This document shows positions 26,607 through 35,700 of a DNA stretch of 46,960 bases, piece after piece. The translations under genes and the position numbers were made by a program. The notes beneath the pieces were generated by a model. It ran no database searches. It saw only the letters and a list, made by a program, of their open reading frames with translations, and had not been told where the DNA came from. The number at the start of each line of letters is the position of its first letter. Position 1 is the first letter of the stretch. Where the stretch lies: assembly GCA_902760865.1 (NCBI GenBank), contig CACWID010000030.1, positions 1 to 46,960 on the forward strand. The letters are read 5' to 3'. The DNA comes from an uncultured Bacteroidales bacterium. GTDB taxonomy: Bacteria > Bacteroidota > Bacteroidia > Bacteroidales > Muribaculaceae.

Positions 26607-28850
26607 ATGAAACGTTTTAATTATTATCTCAGCCTGATGCTCCTGTTGGTGTTCACCGCTGCCTGCAACGATGAGTTCGACCAGCCCCCCATGGTGATTC
26701 CCGTCGCCGAGCACACCGCCAACATGACCATCGCTGAATTCAAGGCCAAGCATTGGCAGGATGAACGCAACTTCATCGACACGGTCTTCGAGGACGAGAT
26801 CATCCACGGATGGGTTACCAGCAGCGATGAGGAGGGCAACATCTACAAGCAGCTCTACATCAGTGACGGCACTGCCGGCATCACCGTTTCTATCGACCAG
26901 GGTAGCCTCTACACCAAGTACCGCATCGGCCAGGAGGTAGTCATCCCCATGAAGGGCCGTTACATCGGCAAGTTCAACGGTACCTACTGCCTGGGTATCC
27001 CTTACTTCTATGAGGCTCAGAGCGTTTGGGAGTCCAACCGTATGTCCATGGAGATGTGGAACTCGATGGCTGAAATCAACGGCCTGCCCGACATTTCCAA
27101 AGTGGACACCACCGTCATCGAGCTGAGCGATATCGCAACCGCCGACGCCGCGACACAGCTCAAGTACATGAGCCGCCTGGTGCGCATCAACGGTGTTTCC
27201 TTCACCGCCGGCGGACAGGCGTTCTCAGAGGCTGAGAACAGCACTGACCGCGAGATTGTTGACGACAACGGCAACTCGCTCCCCGTCAGCAACAGCAACT
27301 ATGCGTCCTTCCGCGCCAACATCCTGCCCAAGGGCATCGTGGACATCGTGGGACAGCTCAGCTACACCGCCAGCAAGGGATTCTTCCTGTTGCTCCGTTC
27401 GGCAAGTGATGTCATCCCCGTCGGAACGGGTGGCACCAAGGCCGAACCCTTCACCGTTGCTGAGGCCATCGAGCGCCAGAACACCGGAGCTAAGGGATGG
27501 GTCGGCGGTTACATCGTCGGTGCTGTCGCTCCCGAGGTGACCACCGTCAGCAGCAATGCCGACATCGAGTGGCAGGCTCCCACCACCCTCGATAACACCC
27601 TCGTCATTGCCGACGATCCCGAGTGTAAGGACTACACCAAGTGCCTCATCATTCCTCTGCCCCAGGGCTCATCATTCCGTGAAGATGTCAACCTCAAGAA
27701 CAACCCCAAGGCCTATAAGACTTACCTCAAGGTGAAGGGCGTGTTCGCTACCTATATGGGTGCAGCCGGCCTTACCAACGAGGGCTCCTATGACGAGTTC
27801 ATCATCGACCTGCCCGTCATCTCGATCGTCGAGGGCTTTGACAGCGGCATTCCTTCCAACTGGACGAACCTGGCCGTCAGCGGTGGCAAGTATTGGGACA
27901 CCTACAAATACACCAGTGGCGGTAGGGAAATCATTTGCGCCCAGTTCAGACCTCAAAAGTCGAGTTCTGCCATCGAGACATGGCTGATTACTCCCAAACT
28001 GGACATCAAGAACGCTCGTGACAAGATCTTCAGCTTCACATCCGAGGTCCACAAGGACGGCAATAATAATCTGGAACTCTACCTGCTTGACTCCAAGGAT
28101 CCCACCACGGCCACTGTCAAGGTGAAACTCAATCCCACCTGGCCTCCTAAGCCCTCCAGTGGCTATAGCGCATGGGTTTCCTCGGGTGTCATTGACCTGA
28201 GCCAGTGGGAAGATGGTGAGTATTACATCGGCTTCTGCTACGATGCACCTGCCTCTGATGCCCTCACCACATGGTGTATCGACGACGTTCAGTTCAATCC
28301 TAGCGGTAAATCGCTCAACGAAGTCGTGACCGAGTCCGACTTCGAGACGATTCTTCAGGGACAGGAGAGGGACTACACCACCACGCTGGGCACCTATACC
28401 TCTGATGCCGGCTGGGTAGCCACCAACTGCAGCATCCTCAAGGGCGGTGACGGCGACAACAACCCCGTGTTCGCCTTCATCGGCAAGTCGCTCGACGGTA
28501 CCACCTGGGCTAAGGCTCCCACCATGTGCGGTGGCACGACTACCGTCGGTACCATTGTCTCCCCGACCATGAAGGGCGGCATGAAGCAGCTCCGCTTCAG
28601 CTACGGCTGTGCTTACTCTGGCTCGGTGCTCTCCTTCCGCGTCGATATCAAGCAGAACGGCAGTGTGGTCAAGACTTGGACCGTCTCCGACTACCAGGTA
28701 GTGCAGAGGCAGGCCTACACGTTCAGTGAGAACTGCTCTATCAATGGCGAATTCACCATCGAGTTCACCAACCTCTGCCCGTCGAACGCTACCGGCAACA
28801 CCCGCGACCGCGTTTCCATCTGGAACGTCAACTGGGACTCGGCCAACTGA
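26607..28850 (+). CDS. DUF5689 / OB-fold surface lipoprotein with jelly-roll domains
   Basis: 747 residues. The lipoprotein signal is LMLLLVFTAACNDEFD with acylated Cys. Residues about 28-270 match DUF5689 (TIAEFKAKHW, IIHGWVTSSDEEGNIYKQLY, ITVSIDQGSLYTKYRIGQEV), an OB-fold-like, nucleic-acid-binding-type domain. Residues about 275-405 resemble DUF6359 (EPFTVAEAIERQ, GWVGGYIVGAV), again OB-like. Residues about 408-570 form a choice-of-anchor-J jelly roll (EGFDSGIPSNWTN, WLITPKLDI, WCIDDVQF), and a further beta-sandwich ends the protein. It takes the place a SusD-like protein would have beside its receptor and is probably the surface binding partner. Confidence 0.87.
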   Translation: MKRFNYYLSLMLLLVFTAACNDEFDQPPMVIPVAEHTANMTIAEFKAKHWQDERNFIDTVFEDEIIHGWVTSSDEEGNIYKQLYISDGTAGITVSIDQGSLYTKYRIGQEVVIPMKGRYIGKFNGTYCLGIPYFYEAQSVWESNRMSMEMWNSMAEINGLPDISKVDTTVIELSDIATADAATQLKYMSRLVRINGVSFTAGGQAFSEAENSTDREIVDDNGNSLPVSNSNYASFRANILPKGIVDIVGQLSYTASKGFFLLLRSASDVIPVGTGGTKAEPFTVAEAIERQNTGAKGWVGGYIVGAVAPEVTTVSSNADIEWQAPTTLDNTLVIADDPECKDYTKCLIIPLPQGSSFREDVNLKNNPKAYKTYLKVKGVFATYMGAAGLTNEGSYDEFIIDLPVISIVEGFDSGIPSNWTNLAVSGGKYWDTYKYTSGGREIICAQFRPQKSSSAIETWLITPKLDIKNARDKIFSFTSEVHKDGNNNLELYLLDSKDPTTATVKVKLNPTWPPKPSSGYSAWVSSGVIDLSQWEDGEYYIGFCYDAPASDALTTWCIDDVQFNPSGKSLNEVVTESDFETILQGQERDYTTTLGTYTSDAGWVATNCSILKGGDGDNNPVFAFIGKSLDGTTWAKAPTMCGGTTTVGTIVSPTMKGGMKQLRFSYGCAYSGSVLSFRVDIKQNGSVVKTWTVSDYQVVQRQAYTFSENCSINGEFTIEFTNLCPSNATGNTRDRVSIWNVNWDSAN

Positions 28851-28890
28851 TGCGGGCTCTAGATTCTAAGGACTAAAAAAACTTGTTACT

Positions 28891-29988
28891 ATGATCAAGA
28901 AAGCATTATTCATGGCCCTGGCGCTGGCAGCTCTACTGCCGGCGCTGGCCCTGGGCCAGGAGCAGCAAGACCAGGAGGAACAGCAGCTGGAACGCCGCTA
29001 CACCATGTATGGCGTGATGTTCTACAACCTGGAGAACCTGTTCGACACCATCAACAATAATGGTGTCTATGACTTGGAGTTCTCGCCCCAGGGCGCTCGC
29101 CAGTGGAATGGTACCAAATACTGGCAGAAGCAGCACAACATGGCCTATGCCATCAGCCAGATGGATGTCAAGGGCTCGCCAGCCGAGGGTCCCGTCATCA
29201 TCGGCGTGAGTGAGATCGAGAACATCACCGTGCTCCAGGACCTCGTGCGTCAGCCCGAACTCAAGGACCGCCGCTACCAGATTGTCCACCATGACAGTCC
29301 CGACCGTCGTGGTGTGGATGTGGGATTGCTTTACAACCCGCGTTTCTTCAAGGTCTTGAATGTCACCAACCAGCGCATCAACAAGTACCTGCCCGACTAT
29401 CCCGAGTTCCGCTCGCGTGACCAGCTCTGCGTCACTGGCATGCTCGCTGGCGAGAAGGTTTCGGTCATCGTCAACCACTGGCCTTCACGCCTCGGCGGTG
29501 AGGAGCAATCGAGCTACCTGCGCGAGGCTGCCGGACGCATGGCCCGCGAGACGATGGATTCGCTGCTGCTCGACGACCCCAACCAGGGCATCATCTTCAT
29601 GGGCGACTTGAACGACGACCCGCAGAACAAGTCCTGCAGCGAGGCCATCGGTGCCAAGAAGGAAATCAAGGACTGCCCGGGCGACGGCACCTGCTTCAAC
29701 CCGTGGTGGAACATCCTGGGCAGGGGCATCGGCACCCTGGGCTACAAGGGCAACTGGAACCTGTTCGACCAGATTATCTTCACCGACTACTTCCTGCGCA
29801 ACTACGACAGCAAGGACAAGCCCACCTTGACCTTCTTGCGCGCCGAGGTGTTGAACCGCAAGTTCCTCCGCAGCAGCGAGGGCGACCGTCAGGGCTACCC
29901 CCTGCGCACCTTCTCGGGCGGTGTCTTCCTGAACGGCTATAGCGACCACTTCCCCACGATGATCTATCTCGTCAAGGAAATCAAGTAA
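28891..29988 (+). CDS. Secreted endonuclease/exonuclease/phosphatase family protein (copy 1)
   Basis: 365 residues with a signal peptide (MALALAALLPALALGQ). All catalytic blocks of the DNase I-like fold are present: MFYNLENLFD (Asn), GVSEIENI (metal-binding Glu), HHDSPDRRGVDVGLLY (His/Asp), VNHWPSRLGG, FMGDLNDDP (Asp/Asn) and SDHFP (Asp-His). Members cut phosphodiester or phosphomonoester bonds with Mg2+. In this operon, after a receptor and an OB-fold lipoprotein, an extracellular or periplasmic nuclease or phosphodiesterase is the natural reading. It lies 40 bp after the lipoprotein gene. Confidence 0.9.
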   Translation: MIKKALFMALALAALLPALALGQEQQDQEEQQLERRYTMYGVMFYNLENLFDTINNNGVYDLEFSPQGARQWNGTKYWQKQHNMAYAISQMDVKGSPAEGPVIIGVSEIENITVLQDLVRQPELKDRRYQIVHHDSPDRRGVDVGLLYNPRFFKVLNVTNQRINKYLPDYPEFRSRDQLCVTGMLAGEKVSVIVNHWPSRLGGEEQSSYLREAAGRMARETMDSLLLDDPNQGIIFMGDLNDDPQNKSCSEAIGAKKEIKDCPGDGTCFNPWWNILGRGIGTLGYKGNWNLFDQIIFTDYFLRNYDSKDKPTLTFLRAEVLNRKFLRSSEGDRQGYPLRTFSGGVFLNGYSDHFPTMIYLVKEIK

Positions 29989-29991
29989 GAG

Positions 29992-31080
29992 ATGAAGAAG
30001 TTACTTTATATGATTTTAGCGCTGGCAGCATGTCTGCCGGCGCTAGCTTTTGGACAGCAGCAGGAACTGCAGGAGGAACCGGGCCGCCGCTATTCGGTGT
30101 ATGGCGTGATGTTCTATAACCTCGAGAACCTGTTCGACACGATCAACAACAACGGCCGCCAGGACTATGACTTCACGTCCATGGGGGCTTATCAGTGGAA
30201 CGGCACCAAGTATTGGCAGAAGGAGCACAACATGGCCTATGCCATCAGCCAGATGGAGGTCAAGGGCTCGCCTGCCGAGGGTCCCGTCATCATCGGCGTG
30301 AGCGAGATCGAGAACATTACCGTCCTCCAGGATCTCGTCAAGCAGCCCGAGCTCAAAGACCGCCGCTACCAGATTGTGCATCACGACAGTCCCGACCCCC
30401 GCGGCATCGACGTGGCCTTGTTGTACAATCCGCGCTTCTTCAAGGTGCTGAACGTCACCACCCAGCGCATCAACAAGTACCTGCCTGAGGAGCCCGATTT
30501 CCGCACCCGTGACCAGCTCTGCGTCACCGGCATGCTGGCGGGCGAGAAGGTGACCGTCATGGTCAACCACTGGCCCTCGAGGCGCAATGGACAGGAGGCG
30601 TCGAGTTACCTGCGCGAGGCAGCCGGCCGCATGGCCCGCGCGACCATCGACTCGCTGCTGCGCGACGACCCCAACCAGGGCATCATCTTCATGGGCGACT
30701 TGAACGACGACCCGCAGGACAAGTCCTGCAGCGAGGCCCTCGGCGCCAAGCGCGAGATGGCTGACTGCCCGGGCGACGGCACCTGCTTCAACCCGTGGTG
30801 GAACATCCTGGGCAGGGGCATCGGCACCCTCGGCTACCGGGGTAACTGGAACCTGTTCGACCAGATCATCTTCACGGACTACTTCCTGCGCAACTATGAG
30901 AGCAAGGACAAGCCCACCTTGACCTTCTTGCGTGCCGAGGTGCTCAACCGCAAGTTCCTCCGCTCCAGCGAGGGCGAGCGCCAGGGCTACCCCCTGCGCA
31001 CCCACTCAGGCGGCATTTTCCTGAACGGCTACAGCGACCATTTCCCCACGATGATCTATCTCGTCAAGGAAATCAAGTAA
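29992..31080 (+). CDS. Secreted endonuclease/exonuclease/phosphatase family protein (copy 2)
   Basis: 362 residues, 3 bp after copy 1 and very similar over the whole mature part; every catalytic block is kept (FYNLENLFD, VSEIENI, HHDSPDPRGIDVALLY, VNHWPSRRNG, FMGDLNDDP, SDHFP). Differences gather in the signal peptide, the tether after it and the loop after the first motif (NNGRQDYDFTSMGAYQWNG against NNGVYDLEFSPQGARQWNG). The duplication is recent or kept alike by gene conversion; both copies appear active. The different loops may give different substrate or strand preference. Confidence 0.9.
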   Translation: MKKLLYMILALAACLPALAFGQQQELQEEPGRRYSVYGVMFYNLENLFDTINNNGRQDYDFTSMGAYQWNGTKYWQKEHNMAYAISQMEVKGSPAEGPVIIGVSEIENITVLQDLVKQPELKDRRYQIVHHDSPDPRGIDVALLYNPRFFKVLNVTTQRINKYLPEEPDFRTRDQLCVTGMLAGEKVTVMVNHWPSRRNGQEASSYLREAAGRMARATIDSLLRDDPNQGIIFMGDLNDDPQDKSCSEALGAKREMADCPGDGTCFNPWWNILGRGIGTLGYRGNWNLFDQIIFTDYFLRNYESKDKPTLTFLRAEVLNRKFLRSSEGERQGYPLRTHSGGIFLNGYSDHFPTMIYLVKEIK

Positions 31081-31104
31081 TAACCAGGACTTGAAGTTTT
31101 CAAC

Positions 31105-31137
31105 AAGGGGCAGTCACTGCAATGGTGGCTGTCCCTT
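31105..31137 (+). terminator. Hairpin ending the receptor-nuclease operon
   Basis: Thirteen base pairs, two of them G-T, join AAGGGGCAGTCAC and GTGGCTGTCCCTT around a 7-base loop. No T-run follows, so it may act as a 3' stabiliser or a Rho-assisted end. Confidence 0.6.
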
Positions 31138-31140
31138 GGC

Positions 31141-31329
31141 GTTGCTGTGGTGGCCCCTTGTGCCGCGCTCTGGGTGATTGTTGCCACTAGCGTGGCGGTC
31201 CCCCGTGTCGCGGCTTTGTCGCGGCCCCGCGTGGTGGTTGCTGGAGCCGTGGCGGTCCCCTGTGTCGCGGCCCCTGGTGGTGGTTGCTGGAGCTGTGGCG
31301 GTTCCCTGTGTCGCGGCTTTGCCGCGGCC
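31141..31329. repeat. GC-rich REP-like repeat cluster, 3' side of the RAYT gene
   Basis: Two 46-bp units start at 31238 and 31284 with TTGCTGGAGC, GTGGCGGT and TGTCGCGGC; a longer diverged unit precedes them from 31181 and a weaker one from 31141. Each contains CGCGGC-type palindromic parts. The same unit reappears at 32432-32473 on the other side of the transposase gene. Confidence 0.75.
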
Positions 31330-31333
31330 ATTT

Positions 31334-32299
31334 TCAGCCTTTTCCCTTCAGGGAAATCACGCGCGCCATCTCGTTGAGGTCAAGACACTGGCTGCGGCTG
31401 ATGAGCCTTCGGTCGCTGTGGTGCTCCCAGGGGGCGAGCATGAGGAGGCGGCCCTGAGCGCAGGCATCGAAACGGCGACCTCCTGGTTTGGCGAGGGGTG
31501 CGAAGCCATTCTCTTGTAGTATAATGATGGGGAAACCGTGCTCGAAGGCGGCCCTCATAACGGCTTTCTCTCCAGGGCTGATGCTCGGGGAGACGAGGAC
31601 TGCACCATTTTGGGCATGTGACAGGAAATCATGGCAGGTCTCGTGAATCTGGTCCGGGGTGAGTCGGCGAGTGCACTGGACCTGCACGAGCCATGCTGCA
31701 TCGAGGAGGAAAATGTTACCCAGGGCAGCGAAGGTATAGTCTCCGACCCGGATGTTCCTCTGGACGCTGAATAAATCGGGGTGGGTACGCTTGATGGCGA
31801 GGCGGCGAGGATTGTCGTGGATGTAGTCCTTCATGCGCTGCAGCTGGCCTTCTCGTTCGAGAATCATGTCGTTGTAGCCTTCTTCCCATAAGGCGGGCAG
31901 GTCGTCCTTGACGAGTTCTTTGTAGGCATGGTTACAACTCACCTTGAAGCCATTGATGATTTTGCCCAGATGGACCGGGATGCGCTCCTTGACAAAAATG
32001 ATCGCATGGAGATGATCGGGCATCAACTGATGGGTCCAGATGGCAATCTGAGGGTAGAACCGAGGAATGTCCAGGAGGGCTTGAAGTACAGCTTGGCCTA
32101 ATGGGGAAGGCTGAAGGTTGGCGGGCTCGTTCTCACCATTGCCGGTGACAGTGCCCAGGAGCGGCCGGCGCCCCTTGACGACCAGGGTAATCATGTAGAT
32201 GCATCGTGCTAGGTAGTCGTGCCCGACGCGGCGGCGTTTCATCGACGGCTTCAAGTCGCCAGCATACTTCTTCTTGCTTTTATAACGCTCCCAATCCAT
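31334..32299 (-). CDS. REP-associated Y1 (HUH) transposase, RAYT, with C-terminal extension
   Basis: 321 residues. The HUH motif is His96-Leu-His98 in LMPDHLHAIIF. The following helix has Tyr126 (CNHAYKEL) as candidate nucleophile; Tyr142 in ALWEEGYNDMIL is the other. The family end block DYIHDNPRRLA is at 158-168. RAYTs are single-strand transposases that move or process REP palindromes and are usually present once per genome, flanked by their repeats. GC-rich repeats flank this gene on both sides. Unlike short Y1 enzymes it continues for about 130 residues (195-321: GAVLVSPSISPGEKAVMRA, GFPIIILQENGFAP, RRFDACAQGRLLMLAPW), a Rossmann-looking region with some resemblance to DprA/SLOG folds, of unknown function. 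Confidence 0.86.
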   Translation of the reverse strand: MDWERYKSKKKYAGDLKPSMKRRRVGHDYLARCIYMITLVVKGRRPLLGTVTGNGENEPANLQPSPLGQAVLQALLDIPRFYPQIAIWTHQLMPDHLHAIIFVKERIPVHLGKIINGFKVSCNHAYKELVKDDLPALWEEGYNDMILEREGQLQRMKDYIHDNPRRLAIKRTHPDLFSVQRNIRVGDYTFAALGNIFLLDAAWLVQVQCTRRLTPDQIHETCHDFLSHAQNGAVLVSPSISPGEKAVMRAAFEHGFPIIILQENGFAPLAKPGGRRFDACAQGRLLMLAPWEHHSDRRLISRSQCLDLNEMARVISLKGKG

Positions 32300-32377
32300 A
32301 AGGCAAAGATACCCTAAGTTTATCGCACGGGCAAGGAAATGATGAAAAGATTTCCTGCGGGCAGGTATTTCCCTGGC

Positions 32378-32475
32378 TGGCCGTGGCGGAGCCCCGGCAC
32401 GGAGAACCGCTACCGCGGCCCCGGGTGGAGGTTGCTGGAGTTGTGGCGGTCCCCTGTGCCGCGGCCCCTGGTGTT
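32378..32475. repeat. GC-rich REP-like repeats, 5' side of the RAYT gene
   Basis: CCGTGGC-GGA-GCCCCGG (32381-32397) is the palindrome seen at 226-242 with one mismatch. A second unit at 32432-32473 (TTGCTGGAGTTGTGGCGGTC, then TGTGCCGCGGCCCCTGG) repeats the 46-bp unit of 31238-31329. Together with the downstream cluster the repeats bracket the transposase gene in the same orientation. Confidence 0.75.
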
Positions 32476-32523
32476 CGCGTGAAAAGAAAAAAATAAAAAA
32501 TGCGGGTAAAAAGTCATTATTAT

Positions 32524-32555
32524 TTTGTATGTGTTGTAATTTGTGTGTAATTTTG
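32524..32555 (+). promoter_or_regulatory. Promoter of the giant secreted protein gene
   Basis: TTTG (32524-32527), 20 bp, then TAATTTTG (32548-32555). Start of transcription is expected near 32562. Confidence 0.75.
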
Positions 32556-32562
32556 CACCCAT

Positions 32563-32784
32563 ATTCGGGGGTGGTCCCGAATAGCTTACAGTGGTTATAG
32601 AAATATGAAACCGATTGGTTTATGGATGGAATTCATGATCCGTCAGTCGCTTAATCTTCCAGACTGTGCGACTAGAGGGGATGTGGGTTCCTTTTTTCTT
32701 TTTTAATTATTCCCTCAAGGAGGTCTAGTATATAGTAATCAACTTTAATAACTAATATTATTCACTTAATTTCATTTAGGTAAA
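32563..32784 (+). promoter_or_regulatory. Long structured 5' leader
   Basis: About 220 nt precede the start codon. The leader contains ATTCGGG/CCCGAAT (a perfect 7-bp hairpin near 32564-32583), AGTCGC (32645-32650) pairing with GCGACT (32668-32673), and a T-rich tract (32690-32704) of the kind found after attenuators. I cannot match it to a known riboswitch. An AT-rich unstructured stretch leads into the ATG. Confidence 0.45.
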
Positions 32785-35700
32785 ATGAAAAAACTACTAA
32801 CCTTTTTCTTATTGGCCCTACTGACCTTCGGAGTCGGTTGGGCAGAAACGGTGACGTACAACATTGGTGCATCGTCACCTGCATCATGGTCTGGTGGCTC
32901 AACTGGAGCAACTTCATGTACCACACCAGATGGCTTTGTAATTAGTATTTCTTCTGCAAATTCCAACAATGCAGGATATATTGGTTGGAATTCAGGTAAT
33001 ACTACAATGACAATCAGCCATGAATCTTATGTATTACAATCTATTGTTGCAACTTGTTCAAATGGAGATCCGAGCAAAGTAACTGTTGCATCTGGTAATG
33101 GTTCCATTACTTATACCAATGGTTCCTTTACTTGGACCACTGGATCGAGTGACGAGAAATCTGTATCATTAAACTATGTTTCTGGTAAACAATTAAGAAT
33201 TAGTAAATTAGTAATTACGTATTCTAGTGGCAGCACTCCTGTTCAGGAGAACTGGTATCGCAAGGTGACTAGCGCTAGTAGCTTGGTCGCTGGCAAGAAG
33301 TATATCATTGTCAATGAGGCCAGTGGTGTCGGTATGGGCGCGCTTAATTCCAACCGATATGGCGTTGGCGTTACTGGACTTATTTTCGATAACGGCAGAG
33401 TCGATATCGGTGGCACCGATGTCATGGAGATGACATTAGGCGGTTCGTCAAATGCTTGGACGTTCTACATGGGTGGTAACCAATACTTGAGCAATTCCAG
33501 CTCAAGCACGAACGCTTTCTTCTCTGCCTCATCTGTACAGACATCATCTACAGATATCACGAAGTGGACTATTACTCCAAGTGCTGATGCCTGTGCAATA
33601 CAGAGCAACTATGTAACGGCACAATACGTCCGATTCAATTCTTCTGGTCTGTTCGGCACTTATGGAATTAATTCGCAGTCTGCCGTAGCGCTCTATGTAG
33701 AGGATGATGGCAGCACTCCTGCTGATGCTTGCGCTGATCCTGTATTTGATCCTGATGGTGGCGTTTTCACTGGCTCCGCCAGTGTTACCATCACCAGTGC
33801 TACTGAAGGTGCAACCATCTATTATACCACCGATGGAACTGATCCCGTGGTGAACAGGAGCAGCATCGCCAATGGCGGTACTGTCGAACTGACTGAGAGA
33901 TGCACCCTCAAGGCCATGGCCGTGAAGAGTGGCATGGAGAACAGCAACATCGTCACCAGCCAGGCTTACACCATCAATCCCGCTGGCGGTGGCGGTAGTG
34001 GCCCGTTCACCCTTGTCACTGATGCCTCAACGCTTGAAGCTGGTGATGAAATCATCTTCGTCAACAGAGGTGATGCGGGTACCGCCGATGCAATGAGTAC
34101 GACGCAGAATAACAATAACCGTGGTGTGACAGCTGTGACAGTGAGCGGCAGTAAGACTGTTTCTGCAACTGATGAAACTCAGATTTTCACACTTCAAGGC
34201 GGCACTGGCGCTTGGTACTTCTATACTGGCTCTGGTTATATCTATGCGGCAAGCAGTAGCAGTAACCACTTGAAGACGGAGGATGTTGCCGATAACAATG
34301 CCAAGGCAACCATCTCGATCAGCAGCGATGGCGAAGCAACCGTAGTTTTCCAGGGTGATTATACACATAATAACCTGCGTTATAACTCCAATAATGGCTC
34401 TCCCCTTTACGCTTGCTATTTAAGTACCTCAGGCACGCCTAAGCCATTCATCTATCGTCGCAGTGGTGTTCCCAGCACCGACCCGAGACTGGAGATTTCT
34501 CCCGAAACCCAGACGATCAGTGACGCGGCACCTGCCTCGTTGACGATTACCGGTGAAAACATCAACGGTAACATCAATGCCAGCTTGGCTAGCAATACTG
34601 ACTGGTATCTGAATCCCACTTCGTTCGGCAATGAGGGTGGCACAGCCTCCTTGACCTATACGGGCCGCGCCCTGAGCGCCAGCAACACCGTGACCGCTAG
34701 TGCCAGTGGCGCTACCAGCGTGTCGGCTACAGTGAACTACATTGCTGACCTGTATATCGTTACTGACAATGGCTCGACGGGTAATTGGAATTTCTCAAGC
34801 GGTACCCAGATGACCAATAACAATGGCGTCTATACCGCCACCTTTACCGCCCCCAACCCTAACACTTTCATCCTGTTTGCCAGGAAGACGGGTGACGGCG
34901 TGAACTGGAATACTCGCTACGTTTTCGGCCCCAACAGCAATGGCGACTGGTGGCTTGATTCAAGCGGCAACGGCGGTGGTAACATCGACCTCTATGACGA
35001 TGATCCCATCAAGATCCAGGGTGCCGGCATTTACATCGTCACCATCGATGCCAACGCTGGCACGTTCACCATTACCAAGCAGAACATCAACGTGACGATT
35101 ACGCCCGCCGATGGTACCCATTTCACGGGCTCGACCGTCAGCGGTACCATCACGAGTGATCCTGCCGGCACCATCGAGTGGAGCACCGATGGCAACAACT
35201 GGCAAGCCTATACCGATGGCTTCACAGCCACGGTTGACCAGGTGGGTGGCAGCGTGACAGTCTATGCCCGCTCGACGAGCAACGGCGTGACCAGCGACGT
35301 GGTCAGCGCCACCTATACCCGCGACTTTGCTCCCGCTCCTGAGGCTCCCAGCTTCAGCATCGGCAGCAGCGCCGTGGCAGCAGGCACAGTGATCACCATC
35401 ACTGCCCCCGAGGGCTGCACGCTCTTTGTTAACGGTGAGCAAGTGACCAACCCCTATGACGTGACCATCAACAGTGCCACCTCGATCACTGCCTACTGTG
35501 TGAACGACGAGGGCACCCTGAGCACGACGGTGACCAACTCTTACACCATCGCAGCTGTCTGCAACGCCATAATTGAGTTTAAGGACAGTGATACAGATGC
35601 CTCGGCTACCACCTCATGGAATGCTATGAGCGACTATTTTGAGGCTGGTAAAGATTACCTCGACGGTGCATCCAACATTTCCAGTGTCTTCAAGGGCACA

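Noticed and set aside
23781-28850. Classical SusC/SusD pair (polysaccharide utilisation locus)
   Set aside because: The receptor is not SusC-like and the lipoprotein has DUF5689 and jelly-roll domains, not the helical SusD fold; no glycosidase is in the operon.
31141-32475. Complete IS200/IS605 insertion sequence
   Set aside because: No TnpB gene, no typical subterminal hairpin ends, and the protein is of the RAYT type with flanking REP-like units.
32563-32784. Known riboswitch (cobalamin, TPP, SAM)
   Set aside because: None of the conserved cores of these classes is seen in the leader.
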